Source: Campylobacter sputorum subsp. sputorum (GTDB lineage: Bacteria > Campylobacterota > Campylobacteria > Campylobacterales > Campylobacteraceae). From it: a stretch of 64,000 nucleotides of DNA. The position numbers and the translations under genes are program-made. The stretch spans positions 1,674,001-1,738,000 of the forward strand of contig NZ_CP043427.1 of the NCBI RefSeq assembly GCF_008245005.1, written 5' to 3'. Under the pieces are notes generated by a model. That model did not search any database. It was not told the DNA's origin and saw nothing but the letters and a program-made list of their open reading frames with translations. Shown in pieces: positions 46,220 through 55,187 of this stretch (the first letter of the stretch is position 1; each line of letters opens with the position of its first letter).

Positions 46220-47389
46220 ATGGCTCGTTTTAAACATAAATTTTATAAAATAAATAGCGTAGAAGAAGTTCCAAAGCCAAATTTGGACGAACATCAGTAT
46301 TTTTTCATAGTAGATGAAAGTAGCACCTTATCCATCAAAGCATTAAAAGAACACGCAGGAAAATATGGAATTATTGTCTTTTATGGCAAAAATACTAAAA
46401 ATTTACCACAAGATGATATAAAAAATTTTGATGATATTTGGATTAGTATTTCAAGCGAACTAGATAAATTTTACTTTGAACGTATGTTAAAAATAATTGC
46501 AGATCAAAAAGATGCATGGTTGCAAAAAAACTGGCTAGAATCCGCTATAAATTCTTTACCTGATATGATTTGGTTTAAAGATATGCAAGGGCTTCATATT
46601 AATGTAAATAATTCATTTTGTCAAGCCGTAAATAAAACTAAAGACGACATTCGCGGCAGAGATCATTACTACATTTGGGACATTCCAAAAGAAATTTATG
46701 AAAATAGTGATTATGTTTGTGTTGAGACAGAAGATAGCGTTATAGCAGCTAGAAAAACCGTGCTTTTTGATGAAGAGGTTATGAAAACTGATGGAAACCT
46801 TATTAAATTAAAAACATATAAAACACCTATATTTGATGGAGATACAATTATAGGAACAGTTGGAATCGCTCGCGATGTAACACAAGAGTATGAATACTTG
46901 GAAAAAATTAAATATTTAGCAATTCACGATCAACTAACTGGACTTGCCAATCGTAACCAGCTAGATATATTTTTATCAAAACTTAAAACTTCTAAAATGA
47001 GTATAGTTTGTATGGATCTTGATAATTTTAAAGGGATTAACGATTCTTATGGACATCAGACTGGCGATAAAGTTTTAGTGGTTTTTTCAAATTTAATCAA
47101 AGAAGTTTTTAATGATGCATTAAATGTTAGAACTGGCGCAGATGAATTTATTATATCAATATTTACAGATAGTTCAAATATTAAAAATATTTTAAATAGA
47201 GTACAAATTTTGATTGATAAATTTTCAGATATTTGTAAAAAAGACTTTAGATTTCAACGGCTTTCTGTTAGTGCTGGAATTGCAGATGGAAAATTTGGGC
47301 ACGGTTCTTTTGATATATTATTTAAACATGCAGATAATGCACTTTACAAAGCTAAGCGTAAAAAAAAAGGGGGGGGGGTGTTATCATAA
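46220..47389 (+). CDS. PAS-GGDEF protein, putative diguanylate cyclase
   Basis: This 389-residue soluble signalling protein has a short N-terminal domain of unknown type (about residues 1-95), a PAS domain (about 105-225, beginning AINSLPDMIWFKDMQG and ending GTVGIARDVTQEYEYLEKI), and a GGDEF domain from about 230 (HDQLTGLANRNQLD). The signature reads R-T-GADEF near residue 306, so the second Gly of GGDEF is Ala; no RxxD inhibitory site precedes it. Activity is therefore uncertain. No Shine-Dalgarno precedes 46220 and the frame is open upstream to 46133, so the true start may lie earlier. The end contains a ten-G tract. Product, if active, would be cyclic di-GMP. Confidence 0.75.
   Translation: MARFKHKFYKINSVEEVPKPNLDEHQYFFIVDESSTLSIKALKEHAGKYGIIVFYGKNTKNLPQDDIKNFDDIWISISSELDKFYFERMLKIIADQKDAWLQKNWLESAINSLPDMIWFKDMQGLHINVNNSFCQAVNKTKDDIRGRDHYYIWDIPKEIYENSDYVCVETEDSVIAARKTVLFDEEVMKTDGNLIKLKTYKTPIFDGDTIIGTVGIARDVTQEYEYLEKIKYLAIHDQLTGLANRNQLDIFLSKLKTSKMSIVCMDLDNFKGINDSYGHQTGDKVLVVFSNLIKEVFNDALNVRTGADEFIISIFTDSSNIKNILNRVQILIDKFSDICKKDFRFQRLSVSAGIADGKFGHGSFDILFKHADNALYKAKRKKKGGGVLS
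47369..47378 (+). repeat. ten-G homopolymer tract at the gene end
   Basis: Nine A (47360-47368) are directly followed by ten G within the last codons of the GGDEF gene. Such G tracts are the hypervariable (phase-variable) sites of Campylobacter genomes. Here each length gives a different tail: G10 ends VLS, G9 ends CYHNDKTKH, G11 ends VIITTKPNTK. Confidence 0.85.
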
Positions 47390-47905
47390 CGACAAAACCA
47401 AACACTAAATAATGAGTTTTTAAAGTTTTCGTTTTAAAATCTACACCGGAAACATTTATATTAATAAATTTGATTTAGTTATATTATTTTTTATCTTTAT
47501 GTTAAAATGCCTTATCCAGCATTGCGAAAATTCGGTTAATTTACAAATTTCATAGGTCTTTTTAATATTATTTGTTTTGATAAATATTCCCAAATTTAGA
47601 AAATAACACTACTAACACACTAATAACAAAACAGGAAATTTGTTATTAGTTTGCAACAAATTTTGCGATAACAATGCCTTATTTGCATAATCTCATTAAA
47701 AATTTATATATCGTTATTATAAATAATTACCATTGATTTATTGGCTTTTAACACAAAAATTTAATAATTCATAAAATAATGTTTGTTAAAATTAAAACTA
47801 ACATTTAAAATAATAACACTAACTTACAAAACATAAACCTAAAGCATTAGCTAGATTATAAAAATTTTAATTTAAGATTAAATTTGCTAAAATGTCCCAC
47901 TTATA
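47390..47905. other. 516-base non-coding stretch with an 11-bp hairpin
   Basis: No convincing reading frame is present. CTAATAACAAA (47620-47630) and its exact complement (47639-47649) form an 11-bp stem with an 8-base loop (ACAGGAAA); no T run follows, so it is not a typical terminator. The rest is A/T-rich and holds nothing recognisable before the tRNA gene. Confidence 0.5.
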
Positions 47906-47993
47906 GGGCAGATGTCCGAGTGGTTGAAGGAGCACGCCTGGAACGCGTGTGTGGGGAAACCCACCGAGAGTTCGAATCTCTCTCTGCCTGCCA
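47906..47993 (+). tRNA. tRNA-Ser (anticodon GGA)
   Basis: An 88-base class II tRNA with long variable arm. The acceptor GGGCAGA pairs with TCTGCCT (one G-U pair), the anticodon loop CTGGAAC gives GGA at 47940-47942, the T arm is GAGAG-TTCGAAT-CTCTC, and the 3' CCA is encoded. It reads UCC and UCU serine codons. Confidence 0.97.
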
Positions 47994-48146
47994 CAAAATG
48001 ATTAATAAATCTAGCTTAATACCAAATAAAAAAGTTTAAATTTCGATTTTATATATTGAAAATATTTCATAATTTAAAAAATTTAATGGCACATTTATAC
48101 TTCTATCTATAAGCTCACTTCAACAAAGATACTTAGATATAAAAAA

Positions 48147-48183
48147 TTAATTTAAGCTTAAGTTAATAAGTGAGAGGTATAAT
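48147..48183 (+). promoter_or_regulatory. dms promoter with palindromic operator-like site
   Basis: A near-perfect 20-base palindrome (TTAATTTAAGCTTAAGTTAA, 48147-48166) lies 11 bases upstream of the -10 box TATAAT (48178-48183). It therefore covers the -35 region, the place for a regulator. AAGGAG at 48201-48206 precedes the TTG start of dmsA. The upstream part of the gap after the tRNA shows nothing else. Confidence 0.5.
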
Positions 48184-48211
48184 TATTTTATTTTGACGAA
48201 AAGGAGATAAT

Positions 48212-50590
48212 TTGAGAGTAGATAGACGAAATTTCTTAAAAATTAGCGGACTTACCGGCGCTTATGTTATGAGTGCATCAGCAAATGAGTTAAATCCGCT
48301 AAAAAGCGATAAAGAAAAAACCTTTATTGGTGGCTGTCCGGTAAATTGTGGTAGTAAATGTATGCTAAAAGCTCATGTAAAAGATGGTATCATCACTCAT
48401 ATGACTACAGACGATGATGGTGATGATACTTACGAAAATCGTCAAATACGAGCCTGTGTTAGAGGACGCTCTACAAGATATAGATACTATAACCCAAATA
48501 GACTTCTTTATCCATTAAAAAGAGTTGGAAAAAGAGGAGAGGGTAAATTTGAAAGAATTAGTTGGGATGAGGCTATCAATACAATAGCTTCTAAAATGAA
48601 AGAAGTAAAAGAAAAGTATGGAAATGAAGCATTTTATATACTTTATCACACAGGCACTATTGGTTCAACTATGGCAGGTTGGTTGGATGGTTGTTATCAT
48701 AGATTGCTCAGTCTTTTTGGCGGTTATCTAAATTATCACAATAGCTACTCGACTGCTCAAATAGCTAATGGTTTAGCCTGTTTTTATGGCAAAAATATTG
48801 GCTCAGATATAGAAAATTTAGCTCATGCAAAACTTGCTGTCTTATTTGGTTCAAATCATGCAGAAACTAGGATGGGTGGCTCATCAATTGGATATTCTTT
48901 GCAACAAATGAGAGAAAAAAATAGCACAAGAATTATTTGTATAGATCCACAATATAACGACACTATGATAGGAAATGGCGATGAGTGGATCCCAATAGCT
49001 CCGGGAACCGATGCTGCTTTAATAGCAGGTATGGCTTATGTTGTGATAAAAGAAAATTTATATGATAAAGAGTTTTTAGACAAATATTGTGTAGGTTTTA
49101 GTAAAGAAACTTTGCCAGAAGATGCCTCGGAAAATAGCTCTTATATGGATTATATTTTAGGAACAGGCTATGATAAAACTCCAAAAACACCGGAGTGGGC
49201 TGAAAGTATTACAAGAATACCAGCTTCAAGAATTATAAAACTTGCAAGAGAGATAGCCTCTGCAAAGCCATGTTTTATAGAGCAAGGTTGGGGACCACAA
49301 CGTCACCAAAACGGCGAACAAACAAGTAGAGCTATCGCAACACTAGCCTGTATGACAGGAAATGTCGGTATTTTAGGCGGAAATACAGGTGGTAGAGGCG
49401 GAAGCAGTTGGAATTTTGATACAACTCCTATGCCTTTTGATAATCCAGTTAAAACTTCTATTCCATGCTTTTTATGGTATGAGGGAGTTAGACTAGGTGA
49501 AAAGATGAACGCCCTAGAGCATGGCATAAGAAACGCAGAGAGCTTGAAAGCTCCTATTAAAATAATCTTTAATTTAGGTGGAAATTGCCTGACCAATCAA
49601 CATGCTGATATTCAAACAACTGGCAAAATTTTAGAAGATGAAAGCTTGTGTGAGTTGATTGTAGATGTAAATATTACAAGAACCCACTCAAATTCATATG
49701 CAGATATAATTTTGCCTAGTGCTTTGTCTTTTGAATACAATGATATTGTAAGAGTTACAATGGGCGATTGTAGCACGAGACCGTATGCAATATTTGCTCA
49801 AAAAGCCATAGAGCCACTTGGTGAAACCAAAACACCATATGAAATTTGCACTCTTTTAGCAAATAAGCTTGGTGGTCGTGAATTTGAAGCACAATTTACA
49901 GAAAAGAGAACTTGGGACGAATGGCTTGAATGGTTATGGAATGACACAACAAAAAAATATAGCTTTTTACCATCTTATAATGAAATAAAGACCAAAGGTT
50001 TTTGGAAAATTAATAAGCCTGTAAAACCAAGAATAGCTCTTGAAAATTTTATCAATGACCCCAAATCAAACCCACTAAACACTCCAACAGGAAAGATTGA
50101 AATTTATTCAACAAAGTTGGCCGAGATGAAAAAAACTTGGAAGCTTTTACCGGGTCAGCAAATAGAGCCTGTTCCAGTATTTGAAGATGTGCTAATGGGA
50201 CCAAGAGATCCGATGAGAGAAAAATATCCGATTCAGTTTTATGGATATCATTACAAAGGAAGAACACATTCAAGTTTTTGGGATAGTCCTGCTATTAGAG
50301 AGTTAAATCCGCAAGAAATTTTAATTAGCAAATTTGATGCTAAAAGTAGAGATATTAAAACAGGCGATAAGGTTATAGTGGAAAATCACATAGGAAAAAT
50401 AAGTGGAATCGCAAAGGTAACTTCAAGAGTAATACCAGGTGCTGCTTTAACATATCAAGGCTCATGGGCTAAATTTGAAAATGGTATTGATGTAGGCGGA
50501 TGTATAAATACGCTAACATCAGATCAACCAACAGCGATAGCTAAGGGAAATGGCGTTCATTCTGTTTTAGTAGAGATAAGAAAGGCTTAA
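48212..50590 (+). CDS. dmsA: DMSO reductase-type molybdopterin catalytic subunit
   Basis: This 792-residue periplasmic enzyme starts at TTG (48212) behind AAGGAG; the first residues give a twin-arginine signal (DRRNFLKISG). Four cysteines for a 4Fe-4S cluster follow: CPVNCGSKC and, 50 residues on, IRACVRG. The molybdopterin fold covers the rest. The segment NSYSTAQIANG offers a serine as Mo ligand, as in DMSO/TMAO-type reductases. C-terminal dinucleotide domain pieces (FYGYHYKGRTHS, VIPGAALTYQGSWAKF) are intact. It would reduce DMSO or a related S-/N-oxide using menaquinol electrons through DmsB and DmsC. The exact substrate is inferred from family and operon. Confidence 0.88.
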   Translation: MRVDRRNFLKISGLTGAYVMSASANELNPLKSDKEKTFIGGCPVNCGSKCMLKAHVKDGIITHMTTDDDGDDTYENRQIRACVRGRSTRYRYYNPNRLLYPLKRVGKRGEGKFERISWDEAINTIASKMKEVKEKYGNEAFYILYHTGTIGSTMAGWLDGCYHRLLSLFGGYLNYHNSYSTAQIANGLACFYGKNIGSDIENLAHAKLAVLFGSNHAETRMGGSSIGYSLQQMREKNSTRIICIDPQYNDTMIGNGDEWIPIAPGTDAALIAGMAYVVIKENLYDKEFLDKYCVGFSKETLPEDASENSSYMDYILGTGYDKTPKTPEWAESITRIPASRIIKLAREIASAKPCFIEQGWGPQRHQNGEQTSRAIATLACMTGNVGILGGNTGGRGGSSWNFDTTPMPFDNPVKTSIPCFLWYEGVRLGEKMNALEHGIRNAESLKAPIKIIFNLGGNCLTNQHADIQTTGKILEDESLCELIVDVNITRTHSNSYADIILPSALSFEYNDIVRVTMGDCSTRPYAIFAQKAIEPLGETKTPYEICTLLANKLGGREFEAQFTEKRTWDEWLEWLWNDTTKKYSFLPSYNEIKTKGFWKINKPVKPRIALENFINDPKSNPLNTPTGKIEIYSTKLAEMKKTWKLLPGQQIEPVPVFEDVLMGPRDPMREKYPIQFYGYHYKGRTHSSFWDSPAIRELNPQEILISKFDAKSRDIKTGDKVIVENHIGKISGIAKVTSRVIPGAALTYQGSWAKFENGIDVGGCINTLTSDQPTAIAKGNGVHSVLVEIRKA

Positions 50591-50593
50591 TAA

Positions 50594-51256
50594 ATGAGTA
50601 AATTAAATAAAGATGATCAATTTGGGTTTATGATGGATCAAAGCAGGTGCGTAGGTTGTAGAACCTGTCAAATGGCTTGCAAAGATTACAAAGATAGACC
50701 AGTGGGAGTAAATTTTAGAAGAGTTTATGAGTATGAAGGTGGTGGATATAGTATAAATGAAGAAGGCACTATCATCTCAAATGATGTTTTTGCTTACTAC
50801 ACATCTATAAGCTGTAATCACTGCACAGATCCAGCCTGCTTAAAAGCTTGTCCGACTGGTGCTATGATGAAGACAAGATATGGCATTGTTATGGTAAATG
50901 ATAAAAGATGTGTTGGATGTAAAGCATGTGCTATGGCTTGTCCATATGGTGCTCCTCAATTTAACAATATAGAAAAACATATGAATAAATGTGATGGCTG
51001 TATAGATAGACTAGATGAAGGACTTGATCCAATCTGTGTTGCCTCGTGTCCATTTAGAGCACTAGATTATGGGAATATAGCTGACTTAAGAGTAAAGCAT
51101 GGCACATTAGCAAGCGTTGCACCTTTAATAGAAGAGAGTGCAACACTACCAAATTTAGTTGTTATAGCTGAAAAAAACACTAGAAAAAGTGGCGATAAAG
51201 GTGGGAAAATGCATTTACCACATCACTATCAAGGAGTAAAAGATGATATTGTTTGA
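50594..51256 (+). CDS. dmsB: DMSO reductase iron-sulfur subunit
   Basis: This is a 220-residue ferredoxin-like subunit with four 4Fe-4S motifs: CVGCRTCQMACKD, CNHCTDPACLKACPTGA, CVGCKACAMACPYGAP and the last CDGC with CVASCPFRALDYG. It passes electrons from DmsC to DmsA. It starts 3 bases after dmsA and overlaps dmsC by 14 bases. Confidence 0.93.
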   Translation: MSKLNKDDQFGFMMDQSRCVGCRTCQMACKDYKDRPVGVNFRRVYEYEGGGYSINEEGTIISNDVFAYYTSISCNHCTDPACLKACPTGAMMKTRYGIVMVNDKRCVGCKACAMACPYGAPQFNNIEKHMNKCDGCIDRLDEGLDPICVASCPFRALDYGNIADLRVKHGTLASVAPLIEESATLPNLVVIAEKNTRKSGDKGGKMHLPHHYQGVKDDIV

Positions 51257-52088
51257 GATTATAGCTGCTGAAATTCCGCTTCTGTTTTTTACAGTATTTG
51301 CACAAGCTGTTATAGGACTAGTTTTTGTTTATACTCCTGCTTATTATAAAGGAATTAGAACAAATCTTAAAAAATTTGGCATATTTACTGCTATTGCTAT
51401 GGCTTTAGCTATATTTCCATCACTATTTCACTTAGGAGATATAACTCACTCACTAAATTTCTTAAGAAGAATGGGAGTGTTTTATGCAAACGGAGAGTGG
51501 CATATAGGCTGGATGAATAATGAAGTTGCTTTTGCAGGATTAGTTTTACTTTTTGGAGGACTTCTTTGGCTTAAAGGCAATAAGATATTTTTATATCTAG
51601 CTTTAATAAGTGGAATTTTATGTATATTTTTTATGGCAGGAGCTTATGGAAGTATGCAACGCACCGTTACAACTTGGAGATTTGATGTAACACTGATCAA
51701 CTTCTATGCTTGTATGTTTTTCTTAGGCGGACTAATGTATCACACATTTTTTGCAAAAGAAGAGCACGAAGAAAAGATGGCATTTTTAGTTGGGCTATTT
51801 GGCGGCGGTATGCTTTTAGTTGCAATAGTATTTCAAACCTTGCATCTAGGAAATGTTCAAGTAGCAGGTGTTATAAATCCATTTGATTTGCTTCAAGGAA
51901 ACTACTCTAAGTTTATCTTCTTAGGTGCCATGCTTGTAGGACTTGCTATGACAATTTGGTATTTTAATATCTATCTTAGAAATAAAAGTAAAATCATAGC
52001 AGGATTAGCTTTAATTATAGGAACACTTGGAATCTTGGCAATTAGAGCTGTATTTTATGGACTTGTAAATACTCATGTTATGTTATAG
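51243..52088 (+). CDS. dmsC: DMSO reductase membrane anchor
   Basis: This 281-residue protein has eight hydrophobic helices, begins with FEIIAAEIPLLFFTVFAQ and matches the DmsC pattern including FHLGDITHSLNFLRRMG. It anchors the complex in the inner membrane and oxidises menaquinol. It overlaps dmsB by 14 bases and the ruined chaperone gene by 14 bases. Confidence 0.9.
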   Translation: MILFEIIAAEIPLLFFTVFAQAVIGLVFVYTPAYYKGIRTNLKKFGIFTAIAMALAIFPSLFHLGDITHSLNFLRRMGVFYANGEWHIGWMNNEVAFAGLVLLFGGLLWLKGNKIFLYLALISGILCIFFMAGAYGSMQRTVTTWRFDVTLINFYACMFFLGGLMYHTFFAKEEHEEKMAFLVGLFGGGMLLVAIVFQTLHLGNVQVAGVINPFDLLQGNYSKFIFLGAMLVGLAMTIWYFNIYLRNKSKIIAGLALIIGTLGILAIRAVFYGLVNTHVML

Positions 52089-52667
52089 TTTTTGTGCAGG
52101 ATTTTTCGCAAAAATCTTTTATAGTGCAAATGAAAGGCTTTTTAATAAAATAAAAAGCCCGGATTTGCCTAAAAATTATTTTTATGAAAGAGATAGTGAA
52201 TCATTTAGAAAAGGAGTTGAGTTATTAAGTAAATTTGATGACTTAAAGATATAAATGCTGATTTCACAAGACTTTTTATAGCTGATTTAGATGGAATAAA
52301 AGCCCCGCCTTTTGCTTCATTTTACTACTCAACAGATGTGCCACAAGTTTATACTCAAAATTCAGTAGAAATAGCTCAAATTTATAAAGACAACAAATTT
52401 AACTCTTATTTTGCAGAGCTTCCAGCTGATAGTGTTTCAAATGAACTTTTATTTTTGGAATTTGCTTTTAAAATCATAAAATTTGTATTACAAAAGAATT
52501 TTTAGAAGATGAAATCCTACCCTACGCTTTTAAATTTAGCAAAAAATCCAAGATAGTGCTAACACAACTTACTACAGGCATTTGGATATTTATTTGAAGA
52601 TTATATGAATTTGTTAAAAGATGAGTTATGCTTAAAAATTAAAAAAAGATATGTAAATTTGGCTTAA
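52075..52667 (+). pseudogene. TorD/DmsD-type chaperone, inactivated
   Basis: Reading frames pieced together give a TorD-family protein of about 195 residues. It starts at ATG 52075 inside the end of dmsC (MLCYSFCAGFFAKIF). Frame 1 stops at 52252-52254; the second frame resumes with INADFTRLFIADLDGIKAPPF and ASFYYSTDVPQVYTQ, and stops at 52503; a third frame gives ITKEFLEDEILPYAF; a fourth ends GYLFEDYMNLLKDEL. At least three frameshifts rule out a working product. The family pattern (P-F-A-S-F-Y, acidic NELLFLEFAFK) is clear. It would have been the private chaperone of DmsA. Confidence 0.8.
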
Positions 52668-53192
52668 AATTGAAGAACACATAAAAACACATTATACAAC
52701 AACTCAAAAGAATTAGAAACTCTCTTTATGTTACGAGAACTTATCTAACCCTACTTTAATGGTGTTAAATTATTAAATTTCAGTTTAATTTGTATAATGA
52801 AAAATAAGCAATATTGCCAAATATATAAGAGATATTTTACATAAGATTGAGAAAATTTAAAATAAATTTATAGAGTTTACTGATTTAAAAGTTTATAAGT
52901 TCAAAGAAAAAACCAAAAATTTCAAAATATTTTTTGTTGATTATTTGAAATTTTAGTGTTATATTTTAAAAATATAAAATTTGATTGTGGATATGAATAT
53001 ATCCGCAAGGTAAAATTTTTCTAAAAAGATTATTTTTTAATAAAGTGGATAAAGTTTATACTTCCATAATCTTTGTCAAATCTATTTACACTTATTTAGT
53101 TTGGAATATGATTTAACAAATCTCTTATAATTTTGCCTAATTAAATTTTAAAGCCATATACTATTTTAAAAAGCATAAATATAATTAAAATT
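52668..53192. other. 525-base degenerate non-coding region
   Basis: No open frame of note. A short imperfect stem (TGTGGATAT at 52986 with ATATCCGCA at 52999-53007, 4-base loop, one G-U pair) is the only structure seen. Fragments such as NNSKELETLFMLRELI suggest further worn-out coding sequence, but no family is recognisable. Confidence 0.4.
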
Positions 53193-55118
53193 TCACCATA
53201 TTTTTGTATTTTTTGCATCGTCAAGGTAACCATAAAGACTTTCTTGATAATTTGTTATTTCAGCCATCATAGTAAGCAGCTTCTTATCATCATTCATAAA
53301 ATCGCTAAAAAAATAAGATGGAAGATCATCATTTAAGCTTTTTAACATATCAAATCTACTTTTTATAGATAACAAATCATTATTTACAAACTCATCATCA
53401 AAATCATGCTTTTGCAAATAAGTTTTTAAATTTAAAATCATTACATCGATACGCTCAAACTCACATAAAATATCATCAAATATTTTACTTTTTGTAGATT
53501 TTATAGAATTTTTATAATCTTTTAAATTTAATAACAACAAACTTTGATTGTTAGTGAAGTTATCCAAATTTTTATTTACAATCGTATCTAGGAGATTTGA
53601 AAAATTTATTAATACTTTGTCTATTATGGGTTTTATTTCGTCTTTTAATCTATGTCTCCAAAATATACTTGATATTATGATAGAGATTAAAAACCCAACA
53701 GCCATATCTTCAAATCTAAGCAACATAAGTCCCTCATAGTCTCCACTAACAAGAGCAAAATACATTGTTAGTAAAATTATAAAACTAATCATCCAGAAAA
53801 AGAAGCTAAAAGGTTTGATATAAAATACCAAAAACAGCATAATAAAACCAATAACATAAAACATCAAACTAACACCAAACAACAAAAGCAAACCAACACC
53901 GATAACCATTCCTATAATAGTAGCAATAATTGTATCTTTTGTAGCGTTTTTAATATCATCAACACTAAATCTCATAACAGTCATAACTCCAAGTGCTATC
54001 CAAAATCCATGATCTACATTAAAATACAAAGCGATAAATACACCCAAAGAGACAGCAAAGGCAAATTTTAGCGAATATCTAAAAGTTAAATTTGTAAAAT
54101 CAAATGATTTTTTTATTTGTGATAAAATGCTATTTTTTTGCTTTATTTCTAGGCTAATTTTTCTTTCTCCGCCCAATATAAAAAGATTAAATGTGTGATA
54201 TAAAATTTCCAAAGATGGTATAACTTCTTTATTTTCCTCTTTTAGTTTAAGAAATACGTCGTTTTTTAATTTAACATCTTTGTCCAAAAAAAGTAGCTTT
54301 AAATTTTTTAAATTTAAAGAAATTTCATCTTGCAATTCATGTATAATCTTATCATCTTTTATCTGTTTGTAACTCGCTCTAATGATGCTTAAAAGATGTA
54401 AAATTTCTTCACATTTATACAGATAAAACAAAGCTCTTGAATGATTTTTTATTAAGTTTTGATCTTTAAACTGAATACTTTTTAAAGAAAATAGTTCTTT
54501 TAATTTACTTATGTGAAGTAGGCTTTTTTGCTGAACTTTACCAAATTTGTTATCAAATAAATTTACATTTAAATTTATCAAATCATCTAAAATCACACTA
54601 AATGCTTTTTTTGTAAATTTTCCATGTGATGTAAAACTGACAACTCTTAAAAATGTTGATATCAAGCCACCTATCAAAAATCCCATCATAACGGCAGTTT
54701 TATCGCTTCCGTATTTTATAGCAATAAGCAAGAAAAATCCGCCAAAAGTTGTCTGGATTAGAGCTAGACTTAAATTTTTATTAAAACAAGAACAAAAAGA
54801 TATGAAAAAGAGCCAAAAAAATGTTGGGATAAAAAGATACAAACCAAGATTTCTAAAATTATCCATAAAATATACAAAAGCTATAGAAGTTGCTATATAA
54901 GAAAAAAAAGCAAAAATTTCATCTTTTGTACTTCCTCTTATATTTATAAGGAAAAATATCCCCACAGACGCGGCACTTGCCCATATAAGCCCACTAAATC
55001 CATAAAAAATATTTGCTACAAAAGCACTCAAAAGCACTGCAATAACAGCTTTTATAGCATAAAAAAAACTAAAATTTGCAGGATCATTTTGTTTGATAAT
55101 ATTAAAAAATCTTGTCAT
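53193..55118 (-). CDS. FUSC-family membrane protein (putative exporter)
   Basis: This is a 641-residue inner-membrane protein with two blocks of helices (about residues 20-160 and 345-490), each followed by a helical cytoplasmic domain. This duplicated layout is that of the FUSC/YccS-YhfK family, relatives of the aromatic acid efflux protein AaeB. The segments IKAVIAVLLSAFVANIFYG and LKFAFAVSLGVFIALYF, each with the following conserved W (GLIWAS, GFWIALG), show the internal repeat. GGAG lies 8 bases before the ATG. Substrate is unknown. It is divergent from the MFS gene. Confidence 0.8.
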   Translation of the reverse strand: MTRFFNIIKQNDPANFSFFYAIKAVIAVLLSAFVANIFYGFSGLIWASAASVGIFFLINIRGSTKDEIFAFFSYIATSIAFVYFMDNFRNLGLYLFIPTFFWLFFISFCSCFNKNLSLALIQTTFGGFFLLIAIKYGSDKTAVMMGFLIGGLISTFLRVVSFTSHGKFTKKAFSVILDDLINLNVNLFDNKFGKVQQKSLLHISKLKELFSLKSIQFKDQNLIKNHSRALFYLYKCEEILHLLSIIRASYKQIKDDKIIHELQDEISLNLKNLKLLFLDKDVKLKNDVFLKLKEENKEVIPSLEILYHTFNLFILGGERKISLEIKQKNSILSQIKKSFDFTNLTFRYSLKFAFAVSLGVFIALYFNVDHGFWIALGVMTVMRFSVDDIKNATKDTIIATIIGMVIGVGLLLLFGVSLMFYVIGFIMLFLVFYIKPFSFFFWMISFIILLTMYFALVSGDYEGLMLLRFEDMAVGFLISIIISSIFWRHRLKDEIKPIIDKVLINFSNLLDTIVNKNLDNFTNNQSLLLLNLKDYKNSIKSTKSKIFDDILCEFERIDVMILNLKTYLQKHDFDDEFVNNDLLSIKSRFDMLKSLNDDLPSYFFSDFMNDDKKLLTMMAEITNYQESLYGYLDDAKNTKIW

Positions 55119-55139
55119 AAAATTTACTCCAAAATCCGT

Positions 55140-55181
55140 ATTATATCTTAAATTCTTTTATTAGGCATACTTTGGTATTAT
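55140..55181. promoter_or_regulatory. divergent promoters for FUSC and MFS genes
   Basis: In a 69-base gap, TATAAT on the minus strand (55140-55145) serves the FUSC gene, and TATTAT on the plus strand (55176-55181) serves the MFS gene. The plus -10 ends only 6 bases before the MFS ATG, so that transcript may begin at the start codon itself. Confidence 0.45.
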
Positions 55182-55187
55182 AACAAA

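Noticed and set aside
52986-53007. Imperfect stem-loop as a terminator for the dms operon
   Set aside because: It lies more than 300 bases after the last coding remnant and no T run follows directly.
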